DNA of 64,000 nt from assembly GCA_009733575.1 (NCBI GenBank), contig ML769538.1:62001-126000 (forward strand), in the 5' to 3' direction. Numbering within the stretch: position 1 is the stretch's first letter; the number at the start of each line of letters is the position of its first letter. The notes below the pieces were generated by a model. The model was not told where the DNA came from. It searched no databases and worked only from the letters and a program-made list of their open reading frames with translations. The position numbers were made by a program, and so were the translations under genes. Source of the DNA: Gymnopus androsaceus JB14 (Eukaryota > Basidiomycota > Agaricomycetes > Agaricales > Omphalotaceae). Below, piece after piece: positions 44,955-58,000 of the stretch.

Positions 44955-47275
44955 ATGTCCAGATCACATAAACTGCTCTCTCGCCTCTACGGTGACTTGG
45001 CAGAATTGAGAGACGTTCCTTATCCAGGTGTCTCCGTGTTTACCAATGATGCCGACATTCGTCAACTCTGTCTGGTTCTGACACCTCCCAGTGGGCCTTG
45101 GAAGGATCTGTCGCTGCACTTTGAAGTGAAAATTCCTGATAATTGGGTGAGTCGTTATAGAACGCGTCTTGAATAGCAGTTCCTTTCTGACATAGTACGT
45201 CCCTAGCCTACCTCTCCACCTCAAATTAGTTCTAGCGTGCCCGGAATTCAACATCCCAATCTATTCGAGGGTTTGATATGCTGTGACTTGCTGAAGGAGT
45301 ATCGTTCGATTCACTCTGAGCACGGGTACGATGGAGGGTAAGAAGTCTTGTCATATTTTGAGTCTGAAGCTTCTAATTTGTACCAGATACTCTCCAGCTC
45401 TGACACTTCGCGGGCTATTTCTTCAATTCCTGACATTCTTTTCTAGCACAAAGGTATGTTTCTCAAGCTCCAAACTCTTCCGCAAGTCTTTAACTATTTC
45501 AAATTAAATCATAGGTTGAGCAAGATGGTGGTTACGTATTGGACATTGGCGACCATACACACAGAAAGTTTTTGTTGGAAAAAGACGTGGATAGCACACT
45601 AGATTGCTATAATACTGCCCATCTAACTCTAGATGACAGCCCTCAGGCAAAAATGCTGGAGAAAGAGTGGAACTCTGCTCCTGGTCCAGAAGTGGAATTG
45701 GCACGTCATACGACCGCAGTTGGTGTTGTTGTTCACAAAACTAAAGAGCGAACTTACGCGCAGCGTTTGCATGTTCTGGAAACCGAGAGCCTGCGGCATA
45801 AAGAAACGAAGCAACTTTTGTCGGAAATTGGATGGAAGTGCAAAGCTTGCCCTTATGGGTCAAGCGAGCTCCCTTATGAAGTTGGGGAGGAGGTGGAAAT
45901 GCCTGACTCTTCTATACTTCTGGTGTCTCCTCCCATTTGCGCTCTAGAGGCCCTGTCCGATGACTGCCTTTACGAGCTCGCACCACATCTAGCCACGGAA
46001 TCTGTCATCTCATTATCCAACGCCTATGCCCGATTTCGGAACATTGTAGAATCTTCTCGCGAGCTTTTACGTCGGGAGTTGACCTGCTTTTTCCTACGCA
46101 CCTCCCTCCGAGACTCTATTTTGGGAATTGGTGTCGCTTTAAACCCTAAAACACGGTTCCTCTCTTCCGATTTCGAATGGCTCAGTGAAGAAGCATTCAC
46201 CAAGCACCACGTTCGAATCAGCATCCGAAAAACCCATTTCCAGTATTTTCTTCCTCTTGCTTTCAACCAAGACCACTTTCGGAAAGCCGAGCCGTCGATA
46301 TGGCGATGCCTCACAGAGATAGATCGTGCGCTCCGCCAGGCCGAAATAGCTAGTACTAGAAGAACCGGACATGGTACTTTTAAACCGGTAGCTGCGCCTA
46401 GTAGCCCGCATGAGACCGTTCGAGTCATCTACCGGATGATGAACAATGTTGTTGTCTTCTTAATGAAGTCCTGCGATGATGTTCTCTCTCGCTCAGCTAG
46501 CAGGAAAGGCAAATTGCTCCGCGCATCGGAAAAGGCTGTATACGCCTACTGCCACCTTTTCCATCTGGCCATTTGTCTCTCAGGTACCAAACCTGCTATC
46601 CTCCGCGACGTCGAGACAAAGGTCAGGAATTTCATCAAGAATCCAAGCGACCGTGTCAAGGAGAAGGTCTCGGACATTGGAGAGCTGATCGTTATGATCA
46701 CTGTTCTGCTCGCGTTGGCACCCTCTAAACAGTTGAATATCACCTGGGAAGACATGAGCGGGTACGTTCTTGAAGAAGTTATGGTCAGAAGTGTGCGCTG
46801 GGTTCTCAACGACGCTCCAGAACTTGCGGTGATGGAAGACGGGCGCAGCGATTATCGTTTAGCGACGACCTTCGCGTGCATCAAAACGAGCTTGCGCCTC
46901 ATCATGTTCCAAATAGCATTCTTGGACACGTTCGTCAGCAACTATTCCGCGAACCTCTCTTACCTCGATAGCAACTACGGATTCCCGGACAAGGAAATAC
47001 CTGAAACGATGGTCGAGAAGATCAAGGAGATTTATAGTATAAATACTTGGCCAGCCTTCTTCAAAGCAGCTCGGTCTGCCAAAGGTGAAGGATTTAACCC
47101 TAAGGCGTTCTCGGAAATACTGAGGCGAGATGTGGGTACTAGCCTTCAGAGAGATTATCATACTTCGAGGCCTGTAAACCAAGCCTTGATACAGAAACGG
47201 GCCAAGTTGGAAAAACACTGGACTCAAGTTCAGAAGAAGTTGGATAGAATTGGTGTATCTCAAGAGCGAAATTAA
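44955..47275 (+). CDS. E2 ubiquitin-conjugating-like domain fused to F-box-like domain
   Basis: Four exons: 44955-45146, 45207-45337, one starting YSPALTLRG, and a long one to 47275. The N-terminal 150 residues read as an E2 (UBC) fold: KLLSRLYGDLAEL helix, GPWKDLSLHFEVKIPDNWPTSPPQ (the PxxPP-like turn), then IQHPNLFEGLICCDLLKEY, which matches the E2 active-site region HPNxxxxGxIC and keeps the Cys. After a linker, LSDDCLYELAPHLATESVISL..NAYARFRNIV resembles an F-box. The remaining roughly 350 residues are helical and unknown. An E2-like fold with an F-box-like segment would suggest substrate targeting for ubiquitin or a similar modifier. Whether the Cys is active is not shown. Confidence 0.72.
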
Positions 47276-47459
47276 ACTCCTGTATTTTGTATTATATGCT
47301 ACGAAAATGCTTTCATGTACAGCAGCGATTATAATGCAAAGTTGGATTTGAGCAGATGTCGGTCGGAAGTTAATTGATTAGGCGCCTAATACTGAAAGAT
47401 CAACCTTCTCAGCAACACGTACTCGGGCATTGTGCCGCCTTCGTCCAACCTTCATCACG

Positions 47460-50050
47460 ATGGCTGACTTTCCAATTCTATCCACTCCTTCTCCTTCAAT
47501 TACCTCCAGGAAACCTACGGCTGCTTCACATTCCTTTCCTCGTTCTTCCTCCACATCTACGCATGCCAGCGGAGGAAATCCCTTGATAATCAACACGAAC
47601 TATACAAAGTCTCAGAGAAGGTAAGTTCATTAAGATTAATATGGAAGACAAATATTAATTCACGTAGACAATCGTCTTCACCAGAAATACTAGCGCCGGC
47701 ACCTCGAAGACATCTATTAGAGAGCAACGAAAGCCATTCATGGCTACATACTCCGCCGTTGTCACCAGTATCCTCCCGCGGAGTTTCCCCGACATCAACG
47801 CGGGCTTTTAGTCCTCAGTCCCACTTGATTCACGCAGAAAATGACCATACCTTTGGCTCAGTGATAGAGCAGGGCGCGTCGAGACTGAGCACTGTGAAAC
47901 ATGCCTCCAAGTCGGAAGCTGGGATGGGCCGACGTTGGATACGTTGGTCTCACAAGCGAGGAATGAGAACCTCTCTCATTGGCCTAACGTTCTTGGCCTG
48001 TGCATTTCTTAAATTATGTTTAGGTTTGGGGTCTTATTCTGGTGCGTTTATCAAGCCCTATGCATTCATGTCCATTATTCTGAATTGACTTTTCAAAGGT
48101 GAAAATATACCCCCAGTGTATGGTGACTATGAAGCCCAGCGGCACTGGATGGAGATTACTGCTCATCTACCTATAAATCAATGGTACACATACGACTTGC
48201 AGTATTGGGGCCTGGACTATCCTCCATTAACAGCATACGTGTCCTGGATTTGCGGCATTGCGTGCGTCTCTGTCTTCCTGAACCGTGCCCTCCAAATGAT
48301 CCTAACGAGCTGTAGGGCGTATTTTATAAATCCTACTTGGGTTGCTTTAGACTCCTCGCGCGGGATAGAAACTACCACTAGCAAACTCTTTATGCGCACA
48401 ACGGTCATTGTTTTTGACGCTGTGACATACGTCCCCGCCTTGTTCCTATTTTCCCGGACGTGGTTTAGCACGCGTTCGAAAAGAACACAGGATCTTGCTT
48501 TCTTGCTGTTGATGCTACAACCTGCCCTATTTCTTGTCGACTTTGGACACTTTCAGTATAACTCGGTCATGCTCGGTAAGTGTTTTGATACACTTAACCA
48601 GCAGTTTTTTAATTTTCTGAACAGGCCTTGCGATTATGACCTTGAATTGTTTTGCAACTGGACATGATCTACTTGGCGCCGTTTTTTTCGTGTTGAGCTT
48701 GGGATTCAAGCAGATGGCTCTCTACTATGCGCCAGCTATCGGGTCGTATCTGGTTGCAAAATGCGTGCTCTTAGGACCCAAAGATGGCGGAAAGTTATTT
48801 ATTCGCCTTGGTTTGACAACCGTCGCGACCTTTATATTGCTATTCCTCCCGTGGATCCCTCCCTTCGCTTCCTCACCCTCCGCCATCCTTGATCCAGTCT
48901 CCCGTATATTTCCCTTTGCTCGTGGCTTGTTTGAGGACAAAGTCGCTAATTTCTGGTGCGCTTCAAATGTGGTGATTAAATGGAGGAAATGGGCAACGCA
49001 GGCTTTACTTCTCAAGGCCTCTGCTACTTTGACGCTGCTTGGATTCCTCCCTAGTGTGGCTGTGATGGGGAAGGCAGCTTGGGATATGAAGACTTGGGGT
49101 AGCCCCGCGGGCCCAGGAACAACCATGAAAGCGCCTGAAACAAAGGACAGCTCGGGTTCAGACGACAAGCAATCTCCGACTTCATCGCATACGCCGATTC
49201 TTCCTCTCCTTCCCTATGCGCTTCTCAACTCGTCCATGTCGTTTTTTCTATTTTCATTCCAAGTTCATGAAAAAACCATCCTATTGCCGCTTATGCCATT
49301 GACATTATTATTCTCTGGTGCCACTCCAGATTCAGCAGTATTTTTATGGGGTGCACTGGGGTGCAACGTGGCAGTTTTTAGGTTGGCAGTTTTTCCTTTA
49401 CTCAATCGACGAACATGTCTAACGTATTTGACAGTATGTGGCCTTTAATACAAAAAGACGGATTGTCTTTGCAGTACTTTGTCGTCATACTGCTGTGGAA
49501 TCGTCTCATCGGCCACAATCCTTTCAAGATAATATATACAATATTCTCTGCCAAGACGTTTGTGCATTTGCTCTCCGCCGTAAGTTTCTTGATTATTCCA
49601 AGCGAAAGTATATTCATGCGGAGTTTGTGATTATAGGGCGTATACGCCGCCATTCTCTTCCTTCATCTCCTAGAACCGATGATTACGCCGCCTGCGCGGT
49701 ACCCGGACCTTTTCCCTGTTTTAAATGTTCTCGTCAGCACCCCCGTTTTCGTTTCCCTGTGGTTGTGGAGCATCAAGAGCTGTGTTCAAGTCAGTTGGGC
49801 AATAACTGGTCCATCTGGCCTGAGTGTGGAGAGTAATGAGCACAAAAAGTATTCAAGCGAACGGCCACGGACTATCTCCAAAAGCGACCGGACAAGGACC
49901 GTCAGCTTGGGTTATACACAAGGAAAGCGTGCTAAAAGATCTTCTACTCTCTCAGCTGCTGGGTCGAGCTCTGCTCTTCCTTCATTTGCTTCTGTTTTCC
50001 GAGATAATAGTAATAGCGGTGTCGTAGATGAACGGGGGCCGCGTTTGTGA
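47460..50050 (+). CDS. ALG6: Dolichyl-P-Glc:Man9GlcNAc2-PP-dolichol alpha-1,3-glucosyltransferase
   Basis: ER-membrane enzyme that adds the first glucose to the lipid-linked oligosaccharide before N-glycosylation. The start MADFPILSTPSPS at 47460 gives a long Ser/Thr-rich cytosolic N-terminus with an intron at about 47621-47667. The first membrane helix (TSLIGLTFLACAFLKL) is followed by the family signature PPVYGDYEAQRHWMEIT and LQYWGLDYPPLTAYVSW, then DFGHFQYNSVMLG, SLGFKQMALYYAP, FPFARGLFEDKVANFWC and FQVHEKTILLPLMPL, all typical of ALG6/ALG8; the W-G-L-D-Y-P-P block and overall layout favour ALG6. The C-terminus has extra Ser/Arg-rich residues ending DERGPRL. Several introns lie between 48095 and 49640. 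It starts 184 bp after the preceding gene and converges with the next, whose stop is 142 bp away. Confidence 0.9.
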
Positions 50051-50192
50051 TTTTGCCATTGGACTTATCATTCTGGAATGTACATTTATGGGGTACAAAT
50101 GATATGTAGACAACAATTTATACTATTTTGGCGCTTTCCTAATTTGGCCGATATAGTCCGCTTTGACCACTCGGCTTGATTCTGGAGTCCGC

Positions 50193-51928
50193 CTACACTG
50201 GAAACCTCTCCGTCTTGGGAGACATTCCAGAACCTACAGTTGTTTGGAATCTCCTGTGCCTAGGACTCACAGGAGATTCCTCCGGGATAGAACGCAATTC
50301 TTCTACACATACAGGCGGGAAAACAAATTCTCCCTTCAAGTGTTTGGTGAGTCGGTGAATATTGTATTTAGCAACTTCAGAGGTTGTAGAAGTTGGGAGT
50401 GGTAAGGGGGGAGGCCTGAGTTTCGTAGTAGTCTGCTGTCGAGGAGGAGGAGAATGCTGTGGAAGTGCCGTATAATATCTTTCGCTGAGGTCCAATTCCC
50501 TCGCAATGGCGGTCAAAAGCAAAATTACAACGGTGAATCCAGTAAGAATCATTTGCGGGAAAAATCCTATGGCATCTTTTGATATAATCTTTTAGACAAT
50601 ATTCTTTATCAGAATCATCAAAACGCACCAATTAATACACCTGTAGGTAACTATTTAGACGGTGTTTATACAGTGAGGTAAGGGAGGTCTTGGCTCACCG
50701 TCAAGTCCTGGTGCGTCGGGCATGCTGTTGCGGAGCTGTGGGAGCCCTAGCACAACAGCACCATTGACAATCAACAGCTTGACTATAGGCTTGACATCTT
50801 TCGTACGTCTCGCCAGAATCAGACTCCCGATGCAGATATGCGTCAAGAACCAACTTGATGCAAACAACAAAAGCGCGATAAGACGCGCCTCGAAAGGACG
50901 GCTGATGTGCATATCCAAGTCGCGGGAGGGCGTGTTCGTACTGTTGACGTAGCTTTCGACGTCCCCGGTTTCGACAACAAAGCTTGAAGTTAGGTTAATA
51001 GTAGCTAGTTTGCTAATTGAGACGGAGCTGTTCTCAAATGAGGTGGCGCGGAGGGTGCTCGATAAGAAATAGGTGTCGAATGGGTAAAGCCGATCATTGT
51101 GAACGTCCAGAACATGATCACTGTCGAACTGTACGAGATTCTGAATGCTAGAAGTCGTGATATTAGATTCGAGATCTCGAATAGTAAAACTATCTCACCT
51201 CCTACGTTCTCCGCTCATGTCGAAAGGAATGAGTGCTGGATCATAAGTTCCAGTTGGATTGGTGTCTCTGGAAGGCGAAAGGTATTGAGAGAGCAAGCAA
51301 TATCATATAAAAATACCTTCACATACCCGTCCACATAAATGTACAGTGCAAGATTTGGCAACCCACATAAGGTACTGCCATGCGTGCCAGATGAACCAGG
51401 AAGAATGTAATCCTCTCCGCAAGCAACAACGGACCAACGGATAGTGGTCGATGGCTCGTCAATATCGATATCCACGTTTTCACCGAGCAGGACGATCTAA
51501 CAATTATGATGAATTCTAATTAATGGGTAAACAAATTTGAGACTGACCCCTGGATTTAACTGGGCGACCTCGTCGAGAATGCCTTTGAATGGAAAACGGT
51601 CGACAGTGACACCATGGAACACAGAGGGAATAGTGAGAACAAAGATTAAAGAACAGAGAATGGCAAGTCCAAAATAAAAGATCGGAGGAACAGGTATTTC
51701 CCCGGCGACGGCGCGTAAAGTCGCCACTGCTTTCGAAAGGGATTTCTGCTTTCGGGAAGGTTGGTTGGTTATTGTGCCTCCAACTGCGGCTTGTAACTGG
51801 TTGTCCGTTGCCAGTGGTATCACTGCACCTTGGCCTGGTATAAGATGAAATGACCGAAGTCTGTCAAAAGAGTGGCGAGGCCGAGGGCTTGAGAGAAGAG
51901 GAACATGGACTTGAAGACCCATTTTCAA
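50193..51928 (-). CDS. DUF4436-like integral membrane protein
   Basis: Start MKMGLQVHVPLLSS at 51928 (MGLQ at 51922 is the alternative). One N-terminal transmembrane helix (IFYFGLAILCSLIFVLTIP) is followed by a large extracytoplasmic domain with VVACGEDYILPGSSG, VHNDRLYPFDTYFLSSTLRA and ISKLATINLTSSFVVETG; the YPFDTY motif is the reason for the DUF4436 comparison. Three further helices near the C-terminus follow (ARLIALLLFASSWFLTH; VKLLIVNGAVVLGLPQ; MILTGFTVVILLLTAIA). The tail is cytosolic and Pro-rich (SPPPRQQTTTKLRPPPLPLP). Introns near 51480-51550, 51180-51280 and 50570-50690. Function unknown. Confidence 0.65.
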
Positions 51929-52655
51929 ATACGAAAAGGATGTTCATGTACAGTAGAGAAAGCAATTATTTCGTTCTTAAATACCAGAATTTAGAAATTA
52001 CTCGACTCCGGTCAAACCCCGCGTAGATGAATGGGGTCTCGTTTAGTGAACTTTAAAGAATGTTCTAGGGTTTGAGCTGTCAGTCAAAGTGGGTACATAG
52101 ACAATACCTCATAATTATCGCCGATCTCGGTTTCTGCCCCATTTGAAAGCGTTCAAGTTGAAGGCGTCTTGGCAAACGAAAGACCAATACCAAACCAATA
52201 CCGATGTACTGTACGTACGTTTGCAATATATTCTATATCCCAACTGCATCCGCACCCAAGAGGAGATGAGGATTCTAAGCGAGCACACAGACCCACGCTA
52301 GGTAGAGGGTATGAAAAAGGAAGGAGTCCAGGTCGGGTCCGCAAGCCACTGCCGCTGTGCCGCTGTTTATGCTGCTGTCAGTCTAACCATCATGGGAAGT
52401 TGTAACTTACTGGTACAATGATAGCGTAAAAATCACTATTTCGTTCCTATTCATTGTGCATCGCGCTAAACGCGTCAGCGACGTGAAACAGTGCCAGCCC
52501 ACTATTCTAATTTCTCAACAATACTCAAATTTCATATATAATGTCATAACAAGCACTTCTTGGTGCTCGGATTCCTGCTATATCATCCTTACACTTGTAT
52601 ACAATGAGCATAAGCGCGCCACCGCTATAATAAGTAAGTGCTCTATTATCGCCGT
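51929..52655. other. Intergenic
   Basis: About 730 bp containing the promoter of the membrane-protein gene and the 3' flank of the SET gene. Open frames here lack codon structure; nothing else seen. Confidence 0.5.
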
Positions 52656-54158
52656 TCATATGCTATTTTTTACATTCGTCAGAGTCTGCAGTTCATCTAT
52701 TGGTCCGTCATTAGAGTCTCCTTCAGGCCCAATCACCTTTAGAACACTTCGAGCAGATGCAACAGCGTCTTCTAGGTCCGCTGCCAACATTGCTGTATTA
52801 TCCGCTGGTCTAGAACGGACGATATGGTTCCAGCAAGATTTGGCTCTTTCGAGAAGATGCAGACCTGCCAGATGAAATTAAATGACCTGGTAAAGCTAGA
52901 GAAGATGGAACCCACCAATCTGCGGATAATTGGGAGGATAAATAAGGGAATAGAGGGCAACAAGAGTCGAACTCGTTTCTACTACATCATCATAAGGCCC
53001 GTCGTGCAAAAAAGAAGCAGCGCTGAACTTGTCAGACAATATTGTAATAAATGATTCATGGAGTACGCATGCAAGGTCGGCCGGAAAGATTGAACTATCA
53101 CCTGTTAGAAATGGACTTGTACCTGTACCCATTGACTTTACAAACTCCCTCAATCGCCAGCAGATATTCTGGAACTCCGCAGGTTCTGCGGGAGGTTCTG
53201 GAATAATCCCTACTTTTCGAACGACCTTGCATGAAGAGCAAGAGCACATGAATCCATATGTCAACTGGAAGACAGCAGTCCGCGTCTGAAGCAGGGCTGG
53301 ATCTAAATAGGGAACACAGATCTAGTAGGATGGGTAATTTGTCAAAGCAAAGTTGGAACTCGAGACAATGCCTGCAAGTACCTCTTCGCCTGCTGATATC
53401 GGCCGGAGAGCCACAACTTGCATTTTAAGTGGCTCATGCGTTTGGATGATGAATTTCATAGCAGCATTTGGCATACAAGAGTGGTTGAACAAGCGACTAG
53501 CCACGGGAAAAATTCCGTGTGCATATGTTTTTCGGAAATGAGAGTGGATGGAAAAGTTGTTATTTTCAAAACGAGCATAGAGGCCATCGACAAGTGTTTG
53601 GTCAAATGTGTGTCTGGGGCATATTGGGGGAGCAGAACCCTCCACAGGACCGCATAAGAGCGACAGGAACGTTGATATTGGAATAGTTTCATCCCACTCC
53701 TTCACATCCACAGAAGACAGATGCGCGACTAGACTAGACAAAAGTAAAGCATCCATCTTCTTATGTGCTTCCAGAGCTTGAAACGCAGTAGAAGAGGTAT
53801 ACGCGTTATAGAGCTTGCAAATTTTTCGATGTCCAAACTTCCAATCCATGCTTTGACCTATATGGGAGCATTAGAGAAGATCAAGGGATTGAGACGAACT
53901 TCTACATGTCTGGTCGCAGTAAAAGAAGGATACACATCCAGTACACCGCTTGAGAGAGCCGAGACTAGATAGACGATGACAATGATCACATCGTTGGCCT
54001 TTTTCTGAGGGCAAAAGCACATTCACGAAAGAAGAAGTAGAGAGAATAACGCTCCCTGCTGCGAATGGATTCTTTGCCATGCATCTACTCCTTGCGCCAG
54101 GAAAGGGTTCCAGGTAAATATTAATCTTTTCGAGATCGGCATCCAAGTTGAAGGGCAT
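52656..54158 (-). CDS. SMYD-type MYND-SET lysine methyltransferase
   Basis: Protein-lysine methyltransferase with a MYND finger embedded in a split SET domain. The start MPFNLDADLEKINIYL is at 54158. N-SET: PFPGARSRCMAKNPFAAGSVIL. MYND: CDHCHRLSSLGSLKRCTGCVSFFYCDQTC, then QSMDWKFGHRKIC across an intron (near 53845-53870). Core SET: FPVASRLFNHSCMPNAAMKF (the NHSCxPN motif) and ALRPISAGEEVL. Post-SET: TYGFMCSCSSC. Then a helical C-terminal region. Introns near 53290-53330 and 52876-52916; the last exon ends LQTLTNVKNSI at 52656. The length of about 440 residues fits SMYD proteins. Histone or non-histone substrate cannot be told. Confidence 0.85.
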
Positions 54159-54215
54159 GATGGAAGAGTGGGCGCTCAATTTAGAAGCGCTCAACATTCT
54201 TCGACCGTCACCATC
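54159..54215. promoter_or_regulatory. 57-bp divergent spacer, SMYD gene / LSM6
   Basis: The two start codons face away from each other across only 57 bp, so the genes must share promoter elements, and their leaders probably overlap. Confidence 0.6.
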
Positions 54216-54615
54216 ATGGACGAATCTCCTCCTCCTCCAGACAACCAGTCTCCTCCTCCCCCACTGCCTCCTACGGGCCACACAGGCTCACCTACCGACT
54301 TTCTGAAAGGTGTAGTTGGAAAGAAAGTTATTGTTCGTCTCAATTCTGGAGTTGATTACAGAGGTAATCTTTTACTTTTACTTATGTTTATCGACCTGAT
54401 TCAAATTATATATCCAGGGGTTCTTTCGTGTCTTGATGGATATATGAACATTGCACTAGAGCAAACGGAGGAACACGTTGAGGGTAAAATTACGAACCGG
54501 TATGGGGACGCATTCATCCGTGGAAACAATGGTGAGCGACTAATCTTATATGGCCAATTGCGCGACCTGATTTCTGCATTAAGTCCTTTACATTTCAGCA
54601 GCTGAAGAGCTGTAA
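54216..54615 (+). CDS. LSM6: U6 snRNA-associated Sm-like protein LSm6
   Basis: Subunit of the Lsm1-7 (mRNA decay) and Lsm2-8 (U6 snRNP) rings. Three exons. The first encodes MDESPPPPDNQSPPPPLPP, an unusual proline-rich extension, then SPTDFLKGVVGKKVIVRLN. After intron 1 (about 54362-54418) VLSCLDGYMNIALEQTEEH..NRYGDAFIRGNN gives the Sm1 and Sm2 motifs. The last exon (after an acceptor at 54582-54583) encodes VLYISAAEEL; this acceptor restores the NNVLYIS end typical of LSm6. The core is about 80 residues. Confidence 0.93.
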
Positions 54616-55000
54616 CATTGTATTCCCAATTTATGCGGAAATCTCACAGAAAACTTGCGCGATTGATCAAGCCCGTCGCCGGTCTTGTTCTTCTCTGGAT
54701 CTAGGCCGGAAGCTTCTGTTATCTTAGAGGCCACTTTCGAAACTCAAAAAAAACGGTGAAACGTTGGTAGTCTCTCGGGAGACTATTCGAACATCCGAGA
54801 TCTGGTCTACTCTATAGGTTGTATAATTACTGTTGTAAACGGACCTGGTCTTGTATACGAACTGATTTTTGCCCGAAACTGGATGTCCACACGGTCACCA
54901 CGGCTGTATCTCGCAATCGCTGTCAATACCAGTCTCGCTAGCCGAAGTATTTTTACAAACAGGAAATACTCGTAACTACTCTAACTGCTTATGATTCTCA
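54616..55000. other. Intergenic between convergent genes
   Basis: 3' UTRs of LSM6 and of the NRPS-like gene; no further gene seen. Confidence 0.5.
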
Positions 55001-58000
55001 TCAAGAGTCCCAGATCGCGCCAAATGCTATGTGGCAGGGAAGAAATAAGGTCAGAGTCTAGAGAGATCGGAGCAAGACGAACCTGGGATTCCCCTACTCT
55101 TCATTGCGTACACCACCTTGCGAGTCAAATTCGGATTCGATATGATGCATACGGCCTCTGCATTGAAATCTTTATACAGCTCGTAGATCAGCCTGACCAT
55201 GTCCGGCTTTCCATCCTTGCGCGTATCTAGTAAATCATATCCTTCAAGCTTCGGTTTAAACGAGGAAAATATCTACGAACCATGCAGCACAGCGTCGGGT
55301 GCGGCCTCGAGAATCGAATCAACTAAATCATTTCCAAAGGTCTTCCTCACGTCCGGAGAAGTCCACAGTAAACGCAGAGGGACTTTTCTCGCAAGAATTA
55401 CAGGAGCACAAGGTCCGTATACCTGCCGTCGATGCCGATGAGCTGTAAGATTGTTTCTTTGACCAAATTTGGGCTCACCGCTTCCTGTGGCCACCAATAT
55501 GATGCGTTTGAATAGTGCCGCAATTCGTAGCACTCCGTAAGTTGGTATGCTTCTAACCCATAAGTGGGTTGGAGGGTTCAGGATCTGTTTCGAGGTCCAA
55601 TCACTAATAACGGGGTCTGTCCAGTAACCTTTATCGGAGTACCTATGAAGTGTGACATACCCTGCCTTTGACACGACCAGAGAGTAACCTGGTTTGCCCG
55701 GTTCGTTGATTGTAGCGAAACCATGCCATTCCATCAGCGGATTATCGCTGATACGAGTGAAATGCCCAGGTTTTGTGGTGACTGAAAAATGAGTGCTCAG
55801 TGAGAATGCTGGCTTATACAACTAGTTATCCTTGCCATAATCGAAGTACAATCTGACAGCGTGGTCAGACAGAACCACACTTCGCACTGGTACCTTTCGA
55901 AGCTGTAGCCAAGGAAGTACGATCAAACCTGTGATAGGTTATAAGGGGGTTATAAGAAACAGTCAGCCTTAGAAACAAGGCCGGTACTGCTCACCTGTGA
56001 GAACAAGTAGCAGCCAAAATGCCGCAGACTTGACCAAGGAAATAGAAAGCGATTGATGCGGTGGTTTGTAGTCATTGGTTAGGAGAAGGACCTGCATTCC
56101 AAATTCAATGCATATATAGCGAGAGTAGGCTTAAGCTAATAACCTGGCACCAAACTAGCAACGTAGCGGTCCAGCCGAGAAAGCGATGGACGCGTCTGTA
56201 CACACTGATCAACAGACAGTCACGAAAGCCAGCGAAAGCGCTCACTCGAAGGCATTATGCCTCTTGGATCGAAGTGTAGGATATGCAAACAACACGATTC
56301 CCAAGAGAAATATCAGGATGCAGTATGTCACGCCTAGGGTTGCCCGAGACACCTTCGAGAACGCGTCAAGATATCCTCAGGATGCAGACAAAAAGCTCAC
56401 ATTTCCCCCATGGATTACTTCTTGGGTAGCCTTCACAGTGAAAAATACGAGCCAGACCACTCCCGCGATGGCACAAGAGCTATGGAGACCGCCGATATGG
56501 TAAACTTCTGCAACACGACTCCTAAGAGTTCTAATCAGCACGACAGAAATGAATCATTGTGATTTAACGAGCCTTATATAAAGCGGCCAACTAAGCAAAA
56601 CGGTTAGAGAATTTTTGTTGATACATGCATGGAAGAAATACTCACGAAGTCGGAACAGAGCAGCAAAAGAAGAAAAAAGCATTCACTACCCTTCCTTCGC
56701 GCATTGAAATCGAAACGAGCAAATTGGCAATAACTATTTCACCAAGCTTGATAACGGTCGTACCCCGCACGGCGAAAAAAATGACAATGGCAAGGTTGAC
56801 AATAAATACAATTCCGAAAAGACGTCGATAAAGGGAGAAAACTCGGTGTCGAAAGTTTCGAATGATAGGGCCTTGAGCTTTGATAGGAATGGAGTCGTCG
56901 TATGCAGGACGCAACCTGGGAGCTCCTGCAAATCGAGTGTATACGGGAGGTGGTAACTCGAGCGGCATTTCTCCCTTCTCGACAAGTACATCCATTGTAG
57001 CCTTCTCAGAATCCACTGGGTTATTAGAATTCTCTCTGGCGGTTTCATCAAGAGCGAGCTGCCGAAGAGCTTTTTTGTCGGTCTTCATATTACTGTATAT
57101 ACACAGAATTAGACTCCGGTTAGGGTAAGTATTATGACTTACGAGGTCTTAGGAAGTTCCTGTATCACCATAAGGCGAGTGGGAACAGCGTAATATGGTT
57201 GAATTTTAGCTGTATCCAATAGAACTGTTTCAGATTTGACTGTATCTGGGGCCACAAACCCCCAAAGAACGTTATCCACCAAGAGAGCAGCAGCTACGCT
57301 GACCCCCGGAGAGCTCTTGTGAACGCTGTTAACAAACGATATGTAAACTAAGCTGCTCACGTACCTCTAGAGCCGCAGCTACACCATCTAGCTCGACTCT
57401 GAAACCCTGTTGCAGTTATTCGGGTCAGACAAAAGAAGTAAATATTATTCGAGTACAGACCTTAACTTTGACCTGATCATCTCTCCTTCCAAGATGCTCC
57501 AAAGTTCCATCTGGTCGCCAACGGCTGCATTAACGATCAGTGTTGGGTTGAAGTTATTTTCGAAACAATCTTACCCCAAATCACCGGTGTTGAACATCAG
57601 CGAGCTATATGGGTTGTAAGCATTATACTAATCTTAAGAGGAAAGGAAAAGTACGAACCCATCATTTACGAAGATGTCAGAGAGGTATCTTTCCATTGTC
57701 TTGCTGGGAAGGTTCAAGTACCCTTCGGTAGTCTGTTCCAGCAGGTAATAGCAAGATCGACACAGAATTAATTACCTTTGGTTATCCCTGCACCTCCAGC
57801 CCACATGAGTCCAGTTTGACCGATTGGTAAAGGCTCCAAGTCATCACCAAGCACGTAGACGTTGTTGTTTGGTGTTGGTTTTCCTATATTCACAGTTTCA
57901 CCTGGGTGATGCAACTGCATCGTGTTGACAATTGTAATCTTGGGTCAAGTAAGTTTCAAATGATTCTTTAAATTTTAGATGAAATGTTACTTACCTCCGT

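Noticed and set aside
52456..52875. 139-codon plus-strand ORF
   Set aside because: It overlaps the end of the SMYD gene on the other strand, which has a clean splice and a plausible C-terminus; no family resemblance in this frame.
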